In this document: in pieces, positions 23,649 to 35,642 of the stretch
How the letters are laid out: every line of letters starts with the position of its first letter
How positions within the stretch are numbered: position 1 is the stretch's first letter
Assembly (NCBI GenBank): GCA_032717465.1
Contig: CM064669.1
Coordinates: 41,698,782-41,762,781 of the forward strand
DNA: 64,000 bases
Direction: 5' to 3'
Origin: Coenobita brevimanus
Taxonomy: Eukaryota; Arthropoda; Malacostraca; Decapoda; Coenobitidae
The notes under the pieces: model-generated
What the model was told of the DNA's origin: nothing
Seen by the model: only the letters and a program-made list of their open reading frames with translations
The model's database searches: none
Program-made: the position numbers and the translations under genes

Positions 23649-25814
23649 TCAATCCCGTTTGGGGTGGCCACAAACAAATCGCCTCCAAGTTGCCCTGTCC
23701 CCCGCCATTTCACTGCCCTGCTCATAACTCACACCCCCCTCTCTCATATACCTCTCCACCCCATCCCTCCATCTCATCCTCGGCCTCCCCCTCCCTCTTC
23801 CCTCCTCCACCTCACTCACATACACTCTCTTCGTCAGTCTTTCACCCTCCATCCTCTCCACATGGCCAAACCACCTCAGTGTGTTCCTCATAACGCTTCC
23901 TATCACATCCACATCCACACCACAACGCTCCTTTATATCCTCATTCGTCAGCCTGTCTCTCCATGTGACTCCACAGGCTCCTCTTAAATAACTCATTTCC
24001 ACTGCTCTCACTCTTGACTTGTGTCCTTCCAACAATGTCCAAGCTTCACTTCCGTACGTTAGAGTTGGTATCACAATACTGTCATGTAGTAACTTTTTCA
24101 CTTCCATGCTCACTTCCCTGTTTCTTATCACTGCTTTCAAAGAACCAGCAACCTTTCTTCCCTGCTGTACCCTTTCAAGCACTTCACCCTCCAAACCTCC
24201 ATCCTTACTCATCACACTACCCAGGTAATTAAACGTACTCACATTTTCCAATTCCTCACCATCCAACCTCGCTGTACATTCACTAACTTCACCTCTCTCA
24301 AAGACCATCACTTTACTCTTCCCTACATTCACCTTTAGATTCCGTTTCTTACACACTCTCTCAAACTCATCCACCAAGCCTTGCAGCTCCCCTTCGTCTT
24401 CACTCAACAACACAGTATCATCTGCAAACAACAGTACAGGGAGTTTCCAAACACTATCCTCTCTCACCAGGGCCACTCCAACATCCACTACCCTACCTTG
24501 TACCTCTTTCATTACCCCATCCATGTACAGATTGAACAACCATGGAGACATGACACATCCCTGTTTCAAACCAACTTTCAAAGAGAAAAATTCACTTAGT
24601 TCACCATCCACACGCACTGCAGCCTTCGCACCATCGTACATACTCTTCACAGCATTCAACAACTTCCCATCTACTCCATATATTCTTAACACTTTCCACA
24701 ATCCTTGTCTATCCACCCTGTCATATGCTTTCTCCAAATCCATGAAAGCCGCATACAACTTCTTTCCCTTCTCTAGAAACTTTTCCACTAAAGATCTAAG
24801 AATGAATATCTGATCTACACAACCTCTTCCCTTCCTAAAGCCTCCCTGTTCTTCTCCAACTAATTTCTCTGTTCTTTCTCTAACTCTGTCTATAAGTATC
24901 CTACCATACACTTTTCCTATTATACTAAGAAGACAAATGCCCCTATGATTACCACACACTTCTTTTTCCCCTTTTCCTTTGTACAAGGAAATAATTATAC
25001 CTGACTTCCAATCCTCCGGGACTCTACCATCCTCCCAGGCCAATCTGCACATCTTCCACATCCATTCTACTACTGTCTCTCCCCCATGCTTCAGCATTTC
25101 ACCACACATTCCATCAATTCCTGGGGCTTTCCCCGATTTAACTTTCTTCATTGCTTCCACAACTTCCATCCTACTGATTTCTTCCTGTCTTCTCACCTCC
25201 CTCCTTCTCCCAGCCATTCCCCAGCCACTTATACTCGCATTACTTCCATCCTCTACGTTCAACAATTCCTTAAAGTGTTCCCTCCATCTGCTCACTTTTT
25301 CTCCCTTCTCCACTAGTAATCTACCATTTTTATCTTTTACTCCCCTGCTAACTTCACTTCCACCCTGTCTTACTCTTTTCACTTCTCTCCAGAACATTTT
25401 CTTACAGTCCCTCCACTTTACACTCAAATTCCTTCCAAATTCCTCATCCACTCTCTTCTTACTCTCTCTTACTAATCTTTTCACCTCTCTCTTTCTTTCC
25501 ACATATAACTCTCTCTTCCGCCTCTCAACTTCTTCCACGCCCCTATTTCTCATCCATTCATTGTATGCTTTCTTCTTTTGTGCCACAGCCTGTTTCACCT
25601 CTTCAGTCCACCACGCTGTTTCTTGCACCCCTCCGTCCTCTCTTCCTTCCACACACCACATCACATGCTGCACATATTTCTTCTGTAAATATCTTACACA
25701 CACCTTCCACGTCTCCCATCTGCTCCAATTCATATTTGCCCAATCGTTCCTCCACTTCTCTCTTATACTCTGCCTTTTTCTCATCCTCGTGTAACCTTTC
25801 CACTCTCCTTGCAA
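23649..25814 (-). CDS. Reverse transcriptase of the RTE-like LINE
   Basis: A 721-residue frame. It would copy the element's RNA at a nicked chromosomal site (target-primed reverse transcription). Visible blocks: SGKAPGIDGM (about 227-236), NHRGICLLS (289-297), EEQGGFRKGRGCVDQIFILR (321-340), motif A FMDLEKAYDRVD (357-368) with its catalytic Asp, GLKQGCVMSPWLFNLYMD (415-432), the catalytic FADD box (463-466), NVGKSKVMVF (496-505) and YLGSVMSKDG (530-539). The C-terminal region holds a TYGSEAWTL block (586-594), RWFGHVERM (647-655) and GRGRGRPRMRW (672-682). All catalytic residues are present. The nominal start is only the first Met in this frame: true coding continues upstream in the overlapping frame of the endonuclease, joined by a frameshift near 25620-25640. 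It ends in a TGA stop 28 bases before the tail. Confidence 0.9.
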   Translation of the reverse strand: MQGEWKGYTRMRKRQSIREKWRNDWANMNWSRWETWKVCVRYLQKKYVQHVMWCVEGREDGGVQETAWWTEEVKQAVAQKKKAYNEWMRNRGVEEVERRKRELYVERKREVKRLVRESKKRVDEEFGRNLSVKWRDCKKMFWREVKRVRQGGSEVSRGVKDKNGRLLVEKGEKVSRWREHFKELLNVEDGSNASISGWGMAGRRREVRRQEEISRMEVVEAMKKVKSGKAPGIDGMCGEMLKHGGETVVEWMWKMCRLAWEDGRVPEDWKSGIIISLYKGKGEKEVCGNHRGICLLSIIGKVYGRILIDRVRERTEKLVGEEQGGFRKGRGCVDQIFILRSLVEKFLEKGKKLYAAFMDLEKAYDRVDRQGLWKVLRIYGVDGKLLNAVKSMYDGAKAAVRVDGELSEFFSLKVGLKQGCVMSPWLFNLYMDGVMKEVQGRVVDVGVALVREDSVWKLPVLLFADDTVLLSEDEGELQGLVDEFERVCKKRNLKVNVGKSKVMVFERGEVSECTARLDGEELENVSTFNYLGSVMSKDGGLEGEVLERVQQGRKVAGSLKAVIRNREVSMEVKKLLHDSIVIPTLTYGSEAWTLLEGHKSRVRAVEMSYLRGACGVTWRDRLTNEDIKERCGVDVDVIGSVMRNTLRWFGHVERMEGERLTKRVYVSEVEEGRGRGRPRMRWRDGVERYMREGGVSYEQGSEMAGDRATWRRFVCGHPKRD

Positions 25815-26237
25815 CTACTCCTTCCTCTCGTCTTTCCCTTCTTCTATTCCTCCATCTTACTTGCATTCTAATTCTGGCCACCACCAAGTAGTGGTCAGAA
25901 AGTCCACTCCCCCAACCTCTATACACTCTTGCATCCTTTACACATCTTCGCATCCTTTCATCCACACACACATAATCAATCATTGCCTTCCTTTCATTCA
26001 GTTCACCACCCACCCTTCTCATCACTCGCCATGTATACCTGTGGATCATTTTATGCCTGAAGAGGGTATTGGCTATCACCAACCCCCTCCCAGCACAAAT
26101 GTCCACTAATGCACTCCCATTCTCATCTATCTCAGCAGGCACACCCCACTCACCAACTATTCCATCCAACTTCACATTCCCAACTTTACCATTCATATCA
26201 CCAATCAAAAACTCTCTCTCATTCCTTCCAAACTTTA
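25603..26237 (-). CDS. Endonuclease C-terminal half of the RTE-like LINE
   Basis: The C-terminal part of the apurinic/apyrimidinic-type endonuclease that nicks the target for the LINE. Motifs: FLIGDMNGKVGN (the GDFN motif with Met for Phe), a ...NTLFRHKMIHRYTW block, IDYVCVD, and GLSDHYLVVARIR, which contains the catalytic SDH. The N-terminal catalytic Asn/Glu part is missing because the copy is truncated against the (ATT)n repeat, so it cannot be active. The linker continues in this frame to VVCGRKRGRRGARNSVVD, after which the homologous WWTEEVK continuation is in the RT frame. Confidence 0.85.
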
Positions 26238-26240
26238 TTA

Positions 26241-26275
<35 letters not shown>
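26238..26275. repeat. (ATT)n microsatellite at the LINE 5' edge
   Basis: About 12 ATT units directly upstream of the truncated LINE. Confidence 0.9.
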
Positions 26276-26276
<1 letters not shown>

Positions 26277-26553
26277 ACATTTTTACTACTGGTGATAACA
26301 GTAACAATACTTACAGTACATGCTGCCTGATATTGAGATTCAAATGGCCAAGATGTAAATTTAGTTGAAGGACGGCAAAACCAAGATCATCATTATTCGA
26401 TTAAACTGAATGAATGTTGATGTAGAAAACGCTGATTTTTGATACTGGCGAGTCACAACTTCGTCTAGTGAGTTGTTATAAACTTCGGTGCAAATTTAGC
26501 TCAAAAGTAAATTACAAAGAGCACAGTAATCAGGGTGTGAGAAGTAACCTGCA

Positions 26554-26594
<41 letters not shown>

Positions 26595-27180
26595 TACTCC
26601 GTGAGATAGATTCTGAATAGACATTGCCTCTTAACATTTGTTCACACAATGATCTTCTTTATTGGTTATTGTAAAGCATTATGGATTAATTGTCTTAATA
26701 ATATACCACAGAGGTTCAGTCCGTGTTAAAAAGGACATCAAGGCTTATCTTTGGTCTCCCTCCGATCTCACACTACCCTATTTCTAACTTATTGGCTGCC
26801 ATTAAGAGACAGAACTGTGTTTAAAATAATATGACTTTCAAAGTTCTTATATTTGGCGAATCTAAGAAGCTTGCTGAATTATAAAAACCTCCCCCTCCCC
26901 CAAGGTGTGATATTATGAGGTGGTGATCTTTCGCGCCTCGATGAACTGGCACCTCTCCATCAGTCATCTTCCTCTGCTTGGTCGCCTTCCCATGTGGTCT
27001 GCAGGTTGTATAACAGATTGTCGTATTCATGAGACAACTGACTTCTGCTGAATATTTTAACGGGTAGCTCAGTGCCTTTATCTTTTCAAAATGCTACGTT
27101 CCTGAGACAGGTGTTGTGATAGACGATTAGCCTGAAGAGTTAAGTTGCCACTTCTGCAAATGAGGTTTGTACTGTATAAT
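26276..27180. other. No recognised gene; 35-A run
   Basis: Unique-looking AT-rich sequence. A 35-base poly(A) at 26557-26591 may be the tail of an old retroposon on the + strand, but the upstream 150 bases match nothing that I recognise. Confidence 0.5.
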
Positions 27181-27418
27181 CTATCTATCTATCTATAGCC
27201 GGCGCCCTAATCCAGCAAAAGGGTGGCCGCAGACAAAACGCCTCCAAGTCGCTCTATCATCCACCATTTGACTACCCTCCCCCCAACTCACCCCCCTCTC
27301 CCTCATATACCTCTCAACTCCATCCCTCCACCTCATCCTCGGTCTACCCCTCCCTCTCCCTCCCTCTACCTCACCTACATACACCCTCTTAGTCAGTCTT
27401 TCATTCTCCATTCTCTGT
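27181..27418 (-). mobile_element. RTE-like LINE 3' fragment
   Basis: 5'-truncated copy of the family at 23621. The reading from ENERLTKRVYVGEVEGG through RGRPRMRWRDGVERYMRE to WRRFVCGHP is intact. The 3' tail is (ATCT)n on the + strand. The terminal hairpin has drifted: cacccttttgctggatt replaces CCC-loop-GGGATT. Confidence 0.85.
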
Positions 27419-27539
27419 GTAAGAATTAACAAATTTTTTACTGTGAAGGTCCAACTTTGCTTCGAACGTAAGTGGCTTCCTTTGAATGAACTACAGCTTT
27501 TGAGAAACAACAGACCACATTATTTCACACCACTACTAC

Positions 27540-27584
27540 TACTACTACAAAAATAATTATAATGAAATAATAATAATAATAATC
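27540..27584. repeat. Short (ACT)n, (AAT)n and (CAT)n repeats
   Basis: Small trinucleotide runs beside the tail of a family 1 copy. Confidence 0.7.
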
Positions 27585-27992
27585 ATCATCATCTAATCCT
27601 GTGTTGCCCCATGAGGAACGTAGGAACCCGAGGCTAGGGAAGTTTGTCCTGACATTTAAGATAAAAGTTACCAGCCTCACTCATCCCTGAGTGGCATTAC
27701 GTGATCAGTAAACCCCAACCACCCCTTGGTACCAGCACAGGCTCAATCCGACTGAAGAGCCTTAATTACCCACTAAACAAGCATGCGCCATAATTTGGTC
27801 ATATGATTACCACCCAGAGTAGTAAATGGTTTCCTGGTGTACAGGAAACCATTTGGCTTGTCACTCAGTGTAGAGTCACCCACAGATAGAAAGAAGAGAT
27901 AAGAATGAAGGAAAGAAAGACAGAAAAGGAAGGATGGAAAGAGGGATGAATGAGAGGAAATCGCAGTCACCTAAGAGCAGCACTACATAGAG

Positions 27993-27995
<3 letters not shown>
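27585..27995 (-). mobile_element. SINE-like repeat family 1, copy D
   Basis: Matches copies A, C and E: ttgccccatgaggaacgtagg (tail end), ccagcctcactcatccctgag, ccaaccaccccttgg, a tRNA-like part, and the perfect hairpin aaatggtttcctg/caggaaaccattt at 27827-27857. Its 5' side at 27985-27995 runs into an (AAT)n block. Confidence 0.8.
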
Positions 27996-28030
<35 letters not shown>

Positions 28031-28031
28031 C

Positions 28032-28084
<53 letters not shown>

Positions 28085-28110
28085 TTATTATTATTTTGTT
28101 TATTATTATC

Positions 28111-28143
<33 letters not shown>

Positions 28144-28163
28144 ATCATCATCATCATCATCAT
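27996..28163. repeat. (AAT)n/(ATT)n inverted microsatellite block
   Basis: (AAT)n at 27996-28083 passes through gattattattattttg into (ATT)n and then (CAT)n up to 28163. The two halves are complementary and could form a hairpin. Confidence 0.9.
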
Positions 28164-28242
28164 CCGTCCAACGCACAGGTAATTTTTTGGTCACATCTGT
28201 TTATCTGCGTCTGTTTTTCTATCTGTTTGGACTTTAAAGCGC

Positions 28243-28384
28243 CCCATAAACGCTCAGGCCGGCCTGTCCGGCCCCCCACAGAACCCGACAAGTCCAGGCA
28301 AAAGTGAACGTGTGTGGGCTGTTTAGGCCTTGGATCAGACTGCCTGTACAGGCGGTCGGACAGGCCGGCCTCGGCGTGTATGAG
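28243..28384. repeat. GC-rich inverted repeat
   Basis: ccataaacgctcaggccggcctgtccg (28243-28270) and its near complement cggacaggccggcctcggcgtgtatg (28356-28381) flank about 85 bases. This may be the end region of a DNA transposon; no transposase is recognised. Confidence 0.55.
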
Positions 28385-28985
28385 AACTTCAAGGCCTCGA
28401 CCACACTGGGGGTATGCAGGCGTGGGCAAGAGACTTTGCAGTACAGTAAAAAACAGTAACGGTAACATTAGGAATGGATGGGTGCAAACAAAAATGTGAG
28501 CCTACGTGGGTCCACGCAAGAACTGACAATCAACTTGACTCGCTGCAAATCACGCGAGCAGTGGCGTAATGTGGATACTGAGCAGCTATTACCTGATTTT
28601 TCACTCACACCCTCTGTTGGGATGCAGCCTACACCAGTCACTGACAGCGCATTTATTACTCTGCACGAGGACTCAAAAAAAAAAAATAAATAAAAAATAA
28701 TAATAATAATAATACCGTACATCCACTGCTTTTAAACGAGTCAGCCTGCATACGCCCTGATTTGCTCCCACCCACTCCGTGTTGCTGTGGACCAACAGAA
28801 GTAAACCATTATTTAGAAATCTAATTTTTAAATCAAAGCATTGTAACTACTGACCACTCTCTTTGCCCAGTTCGAACAGCATGATCATGAGACCAGGGTC
28901 AAGGTCACTGATGTTAAAAGAAAAGTACCTTCAAGGAAGCAGGTGATTCCCATCATAGAGGCAGTATCACCACCGCCACCGACGT
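28385..28985. other. No recognised gene
   Basis: Mixed sequence with a poly(A)/(AAT)n stretch near 28677-28712. No domain is recognised in the short frames. Confidence 0.5.
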
Positions 28986-29362
28986 TGGGCGGATGTTTTG
29001 TGATCACCCGTGTCTGTCTGTTTGTCTGTCCACAGAATATTTCAAAAAGTTACAGTCTAGAGTCGATGAAACTATTTGGAGGGGTAGTCCACTGACCAAT
29101 GAAAAGTTTATTGGATTTTGAGGTAGATCCGGATCCAGATGCGGATCCAAGATTTTTTTTTTTCCTGTTTCTTTGATTTTTTTTTTTTTTTTTTTTCCGT
29201 TTCTTTGATTGTCCGCAAGAAATCTGAAAAGGAAATTGGTGGATTTCAATTACATTTAGTGGATATATGGATCATGGGCCAAGGAAAAATTGATTAAATT
29301 TTGGTGGTGATCTGAGTTGTCTTGTCTAAAAGTTGGCGGAGTATGCACTCTCACAGTGACGT
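28985..29362 (+). repeat. Dispersed repeat with 'gatccggatcc' core, copy 1
   Basis: Shares its layout with 55418-55800: a gtctgtctgtttgtctgt-type stretch, cagaatatttcaaaaagttac, gatgaaactatttggag, gatccggatccagatgcggatcc, and a 3' block ttggcggagtatgcactctca. The order and the closing block are alike in both copies. It is non-coding. I recall similar sequences as widely dispersed repeats in other animals, but give no family name. Confidence 0.55.
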
Positions 29363-29364
29363 TT

Positions 29365-29390
29365 ACTTATTATTATTATTATTATTATTA

Positions 29391-29421
<31 letters not shown>

Positions 29422-29435
29422 CATTATTATTATTA

Positions 29436-29522
<87 letters not shown>

Positions 29523-29560
29523 CATCATCATTATTATTATTATAATTATCATTATTGACT
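29365..29560. repeat. (ATT)n microsatellite
   Basis: Nearly 200 bases of ATT with scattered atc and aatt interruptions. Confidence 0.95.
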
Positions 29561-29985
29561 ATCAAATACGTTTATGTGAAGCTACAGAATGTGGTAGATG
29601 TTTTTGAGGTATCAGACAGAACCAAGATTCCGGGGGCTTGAATGATGTGTGAATGGAAGCGTGGCCCATTGGACTGGGCAAACTGGGCTGTCTGGACGTT
29701 GGTACTTCTCACCCTGCCCTAGGGTGGGAAAGGAGGTCCGCATGATGATGATGATGATGATTTTCATTACTCTTAATGAATGCCATAGCAATAGGCAGTG
29801 GTTATCATGATGACAAGATACAGCCAGCACAGTTGCTAACTTGCGCTGGTTGTTGCGCGGATTATTTTCATAATGATGATAATGATCATGGTGCTAGAGA
29901 TGGCGTTAAAGATGGCAGGAAGACTGATGGTCATACTGTAACTGTGGTGGAGGGTTGTGGTGTTGTGAAGGGTGTAGTGATGATG
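29561..29985. other. No recognised gene
   Basis: Contains gatgatgat runs at 29742-29760. No coding or RNA motif is seen. Confidence 0.5.
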
Positions 29986-30890
29986 GTGAAGGGAGTTAAG
30001 AAATTAACTATGGCGCACATGGTGGTGGTAAATTGTGGTGATAAAATATTTTACGTTGGATGGATCGGGAAAAATGATCATTGGGATTTGCTGGTGATTA
30101 AGTAGTTAAGGGGGAAATTGGCCGTAATTAAACTTACTGTGGTGGAGTGGTGGTAGTAAAACAAACTGTGGTGGAGTGGTGGTAATAAAACTAACTGTGG
30201 TCAAGAATGGTGGTAATAAAACTAAGTGTGGTGGAGTGGTGGTAATAAAACTGTGGTGGAGTGGTGGTAATAAAACTGTGGTGGAGTGGTGTGGTAATAA
30301 AACTAACTGTGGTGGAGTGGTGGTAACAGAACTAACTGTGGTGCTAATAAACTAACTGGTCAAGATTGGTGGTGATAACCTAATTGTGGTGGAGTAATAG
30401 TGAACTAGTTGTAATGCGGAGCGGTGGTGATCAAGTAACTGTGGTGGAGTGATGTTGGTGAATTAATTGTGGTGGTGACTGGCTGTGATAATCTGTGGTG
30501 AAGTGATGGTAATAAACAAAATGTGGTGTAAAGTGGCCGTGACAAACTAACTCTGCTGCGGTGATGGTAACTAAATTGTGGAGAAGAGTGATGACTATAA
30601 ATGTATGACAGAGTGGTGGTGGAGATTAACTAACTGGTGGCGGTAAAACTAACTGTGGAGGAAACTGGTGGCGATAAAACTGTGGAGGAAACTGGTGGTG
30701 ATAAAACTAATTATGGAGGAGAGTGGTGATATAACTAACTGTTGTGGAGGGTAATGGTGATAGCAGAAGCTGTAGTGGAGATTGGTGGTGATAAAACTAA
30801 TTGTGGTGGAGACTGTTGGAGATAAAACTGTGGTGGAGACTGGAGCTAATGAAGCAAAGTGTACTGGAGGGTGATGGTGATATAATGATG
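29985..30890 (+). repeat. Minisatellite, unit about 25-35 bp (GTGGTGGAGTGG...TAATAAAACTAACT)
   Basis: A unit like gtggtggagtggtggtaataaaactaact is repeated many times, with best conservation at 30135-30340 and increasing decay afterwards. Stops occur in all frames, so no protein is possible. Confidence 0.8.
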
Positions 30891-31058
30891 AACGTCCTCT
30901 TACTGTCATGGCGTCCTTGAAAGTGCCTTCATGCAGCTCTGGAAGATTTTATTTTTTCGGATAAAGTGACAAACTTAAATCAACTTCATCTAAACCCTAC
31001 ACAAATAACAGCTCTTCACGTATTTCCAAAACTTTACCTCTCCCTCTCTGTCTGTCTG

Positions 31059-31860
<802 letters not shown>

Positions 31861-32640
31861 AATACGTGTATTTCATGTCTCCGGGGAGGAAAGAGTTGAG
31901 TGGCCATTCATAATCTGACTCGACCTGACCTAACCTGACCTAATATGTGGTACCAGGTGTGACCACTGCCTTCGCTAACGTATCCTTATCATTGTCTGTT
32001 CTCTTGAGACATGCTATATGTGCGAATGTAATAATAATGTGTCCAAGTACAGACAGCCATATATCAGCTAAGAATTAATGTGCACATGCATGGGTGTGCA
32101 GCATTTTGTACACATACACTTCAATTAAGGAAACAGTTCACTTGCTTAGTATATGTGAATGTACATCCTCCCCGGAAAGTATCTGCACCTTTGGGCACGA
32201 TGGTTGTGAAAATAAGCAACCTCAGTAGACATACACGAGTTTATAAATGTGGTGCCTCAAAACATATACCGCCCGGTAAGTGAATCTTTTGCAATTTTGA
32301 GTTCTAATAATTATCGAAGATAATATTTGCACTTATATGTACAACGTGCCCCATATATCACAATGCTTCATCCATTTTTCAGAATGATACGTGCTGTAAG
32401 AGTGCCAAATAATTTGTGTGCAGGTGTACAGTACATGACTACAGTAGGTAAGAGAAAAGATGCGATGAATGAAATTTCCTTCTATCATTACAAAAAAAAA
32501 AAAAAAAAAAAAGGAATAACAAGAAGCGGTGCCAAGGCACAGCAAACCCGTCCCAGGCGATCAATTTAGTGCTGAAGTACAAACACAACAGGATATCTAG
32601 TAAAATATGTCACATCAAAAATTAGAGTAAGTCGGGTGAA
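31861..32640. other. No recognised gene
   Basis: Includes a short cctgacctaacc cluster at 31918-31942 and a 20-A run at 32492-32511. Nothing else is recognised. Confidence 0.5.
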
Positions 32641-33060
32641 AATTGATGATTTTATGCCCATTTGAAATTTTAGGCCCGACCACCTGACATTGACCCCCCT
32701 ACTGCTAACTGGGGGGGGGGGGTGACCCACCTGATGTAATGAGGCATGTTACAGATGCAGATTTGAAAGATGGACCTTTAGGTTATGGTTTCATTTCAAT
32801 ATGGCGAATTTGAAAGGAGTTATGCCGAAAAAATGATTTTTTTACATTTTTGGGCCTACAGCCTAGGCCTTGACCCAATCTGGCCCAAAATTTAATAAGG
32901 TGATTAGAAGGTCATAGCCCATCATTCCTGTAATTTTAATAAAAATCGTACTAGCAGTTTTCGCGTAAAGTTGTTAACAGGTAGACAGACAGACAAATAG
33001 ACAAACCGAGTGAAAACAATACCGGTCCCCGAGCCCCTCCTGGGCGGGGACGGGTAAAAA
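32640..33060 (+). repeat. Probable dispersed repeat with GC-hairpin end
   Basis: Carries phrases typical of dispersed invertebrate repeats: gccgaaaaaatgatttttt, gacagacagacaaatag, aaccgagtgaaaacaataccgg, and a terminal hairpin gtccccg...cggggac at 33026-33050. There is no second copy in this window, so the call is tentative. Confidence 0.35.
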
Positions 33061-33395
33061 GTGAATGTAACAGGTTAAAATTTGAATTAATATGTGTCAG
33101 TATGCTCACCCTTTCCATTTCCATTATATTTTAACTTCTACTGAACCTATGAAATTTGCTTCAGGCTTTTTAAACCCTGCAAGGTGCTACTTCTTGTTTT
33201 TTTTTTTTTTCCCCACCCTGAACGGAAGAAGCCGGAGGGTGGGGAACAGACCCTTCTGCTGTGTTCTCATTTTCTCCTACTTCTGTAACTTGTGTTATAC
33301 TATATTAGTGTTAAGGCCTTACTGCCTCGTAGGGACCGCAAGATCTGTGGGGTCTATGTATCTGTTTGTCTGTCTGTCTGTCTTTCTCAAAACGC
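33061..33395. other. No recognised gene
   Basis: T-rich sequence without recognised motifs. Confidence 0.45.
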
Positions 33396-33398
33396 ACA

Positions 33399-33401
<3 letters not shown>

Positions 33402-33460
<59 letters not shown>

Positions 33461-33482
33461 CTCTCTCTCTCTCTCTCTCTCT
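33402..33482. repeat. (CA)n-(CT)n compound microsatellite
   Basis: About 28 CA units followed by about 11 CT units. Confidence 0.95.
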
Positions 33483-34254
33483 TTTCAAAAAAGTATTCAG
33501 AATCCGATTCACCAAAACAGTTTCAAATCCTCTTACCAACAGTTTCCTCCCCGTCCCAAGGTAGGAAGAAAAATGAGGTTTTCAATTAAGTCAGCACCAC
33601 CCTTTTCTTTAGGGTCCTTCCTCTATCACATTTCCTGTTTTTACTGTACGTTACTTTGTTTAAAAATGTATAGTTACTTTTACTTTGGACTAATAAACGT
33701 ACCCAAGACAGCCAGGACAGCGGTATGCATCCCCATTATCACTAACAGCATTGTCACGATCATCATAACCAATAGAATCATCAACTCTACAGGAGCCACC
33801 GATAAATATACCACTTTCTTCACTACAAAATCATCTCTAGTACCAACACCACTGACAGTACAACAGCCACTAACGTACCAGTATTTATGCCACTATCATC
33901 ACTACCACTGTAATCACTAACATAAAAAAAAGGAAAAGTTATAGACAATACTACACTACAAAATTTTTTTTACAGGTGATTCCATTTTGGGGGAAAAACA
34001 AATACCTTGTTCTTATTTGGCAATTCTGCAACATATACGAGTACCTATCACACCCAGCCTCCACACTCATTTGCATTTAAACCATTAGTCCTTTCCGTTC
34101 ATCCACTGCATGACAAATATTCCTTCCCAACCTTCTCAGTTCTGAGCTGTTTGGTGCTACAGATCCTATCCTAACACATCTACTTATTTTTTCTTAATCC
34201 AAATCTCTACTTTCGATTGTAATTGTACTTCACCATACATTACGACTTTCTAAT
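33483..34254. other. No recognised gene; low-complexity ACC/ATC stretch
   Basis: 33725-33920 is rich in accac/atcat phrases, like a decayed trinucleotide repeat. The rest is unremarkable. Confidence 0.5.
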
Positions 34255-34678
34255 TTTTGTATGGAAGTGAAGCTTGGACTTTTTTGGAGGGACAGAAGTC
34301 AAGAGTGAGAGCAGTGGAAATGAGTTAAGTGAGAGGAGCATGTGGAGTCACATGGAAAGACAGACTGACAAATAAGGAAGTGATGGAGCGTTGTGGTGTG
34401 AATGTGGCTGTGATAGGAAGCGTTAGGAGAAACACAGCCATGTGGAGAGGATGGAGAGCGAGAGGCTGACGAGGAGGGTGTATGGAAGTGAGGTGGAGGG
34501 AAGGAGAGGAGGGGGGGGGGCAAGGATGAGGTGGATGGATGAAGTGGAGAGGCATATGAGAGAGGAGGGTGTGAGCTGGGAGCGGGGCAGTGAAATGGCG
34601 GGGGACAAGACGACATGGAGGCGATTTGTTTGTGGCCACCCCTTACGGGATTACGGTATCTGGCAATAGATAGAAAGA
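34255..34678 (+). mobile_element. RTE-like LINE 3' fragment
   Basis: 5'-truncated copy starting at the LYGSEAWTF block. It reads through an RGACGVTWKDRLTNKEVMERCGV-like region and RPR-W (near 34535) to TTWRRFVCGHPL and ends in ccccttacgggattacggtatctggcaatagatag. It has a few indels and an interruption by a G run at 34511-34520. The terminal CCC-loop-GGG hairpin is preserved. Confidence 0.85.
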
Positions 34679-34679
34679 A

Positions 34680-35640
34680 TCCTGTTTCCTACCTGCAACT
34701 CCGGTCTGTCAATCTATTACGCTAGTTGTCCGTGTATTATACCGCCTATTACACTATGTGTTCCACGAACTCCGCAACCTGCTCATGCCCATGCAAAGCT
34801 AATCCCCTTCACTACTATTTATCATATCACTCTGGTAATCACCAGACGTTTTATTCAAGCTATTAAGGACATCTGATTGTGAAGAAGGTTAATAGGCTAT
34901 TTAAGCCCTCCAGTTCAAAATATCATCACTGTAATACATAAAATTTTTCTAAAGTAACAAATTAATTTTGAAAAAATTTCCACAGACAAGTTTTCAAGAT
35001 GTGGTTAAATGGTTCTCAGTATATCAGCAGCACCATTAATATCCTTAAGAACTTTTAAATCATGCGCCTCTGGCTTCTATGGATATAAACCTACAAATTC
35101 AGTTTTCGCTGGGAAGTTTTGTGCACGCAACCATACGTCCTTCTTTCCCAGAACTTTTGTGCTTGACCTAGATACACTAAATTCTTGGCCTGCAGCTTAA
35201 CATACTACAGAGGTACACTATATTGGCACCATCATTATCTTTGCCCTATTACTGGCTTATTAATGAAGAGGACTGGACCGACGAATGGAAAACTTCTCAC
35301 CCTTTCCCCCACATCCGAAAATAAGGAGTAAATAAGAGATATTCGGTAAATGGAAGAAAAACTCGTATACCTACACATGGACATGTTTAAAGGGAAGATT
35401 AACAGTTTCGACCCGACCTACCTGAGGAAGATCAAAGTCGGTCCGAAACTATTTTATCTGTATAAACAGGATGTCTATACGTGTGCACATTTCTTCCATA
35501 TGAATAATTCTCGGCAATGTGAAAGGAAGACACGATACAACGCAAAAATTTACGCCACCACCAATGTACAGACAAAGGTTATCGTAATTTAGAAAAGGAC
35601 GTTTCAACAGCAATCGGCCGCACAATACAAGGGGGCTAAT
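34680..35640. other. No recognised gene
   Basis: AT-rich unique-looking DNA. Short open frames near 35009-35200 and 35350-35592 show no domain that I recognise and no convincing splice or codon signal. Confidence 0.5.
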
Positions 35641-35642
35641 TA

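Larger units (their letters stand above)
23621..26237 (-). mobile_element. RTE-like LINE, 5'-truncated, nearly intact
   Basis: A 2.6-kb non-LTR retrotransposon on the - strand. It carries the C-terminal half of an apurinic-type endonuclease, the linker, a complete reverse transcriptase, and a basic C-terminal region. The 3' end has a CCC-loop-GGG hairpin and a (TAGA)n tail (23621-23635). The 5' side stops inside the endonuclease, directly against an (ATT)n repeat. Only one frameshift is apparent in the whole coding part, so the insertion is young. Three other 3' fragments of the family lie at 27181, 34255 and 61563. RTE assignment rests on the overall motif order and the RGRPR-W region and is provisional. 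Confidence 0.85.

Noticed and set aside
23637..25891. Pro/Ser/His-rich open frames on the + strand over the LINE
   Set aside because: They are antisense shadows of the RT and endonuclease coding sequence.
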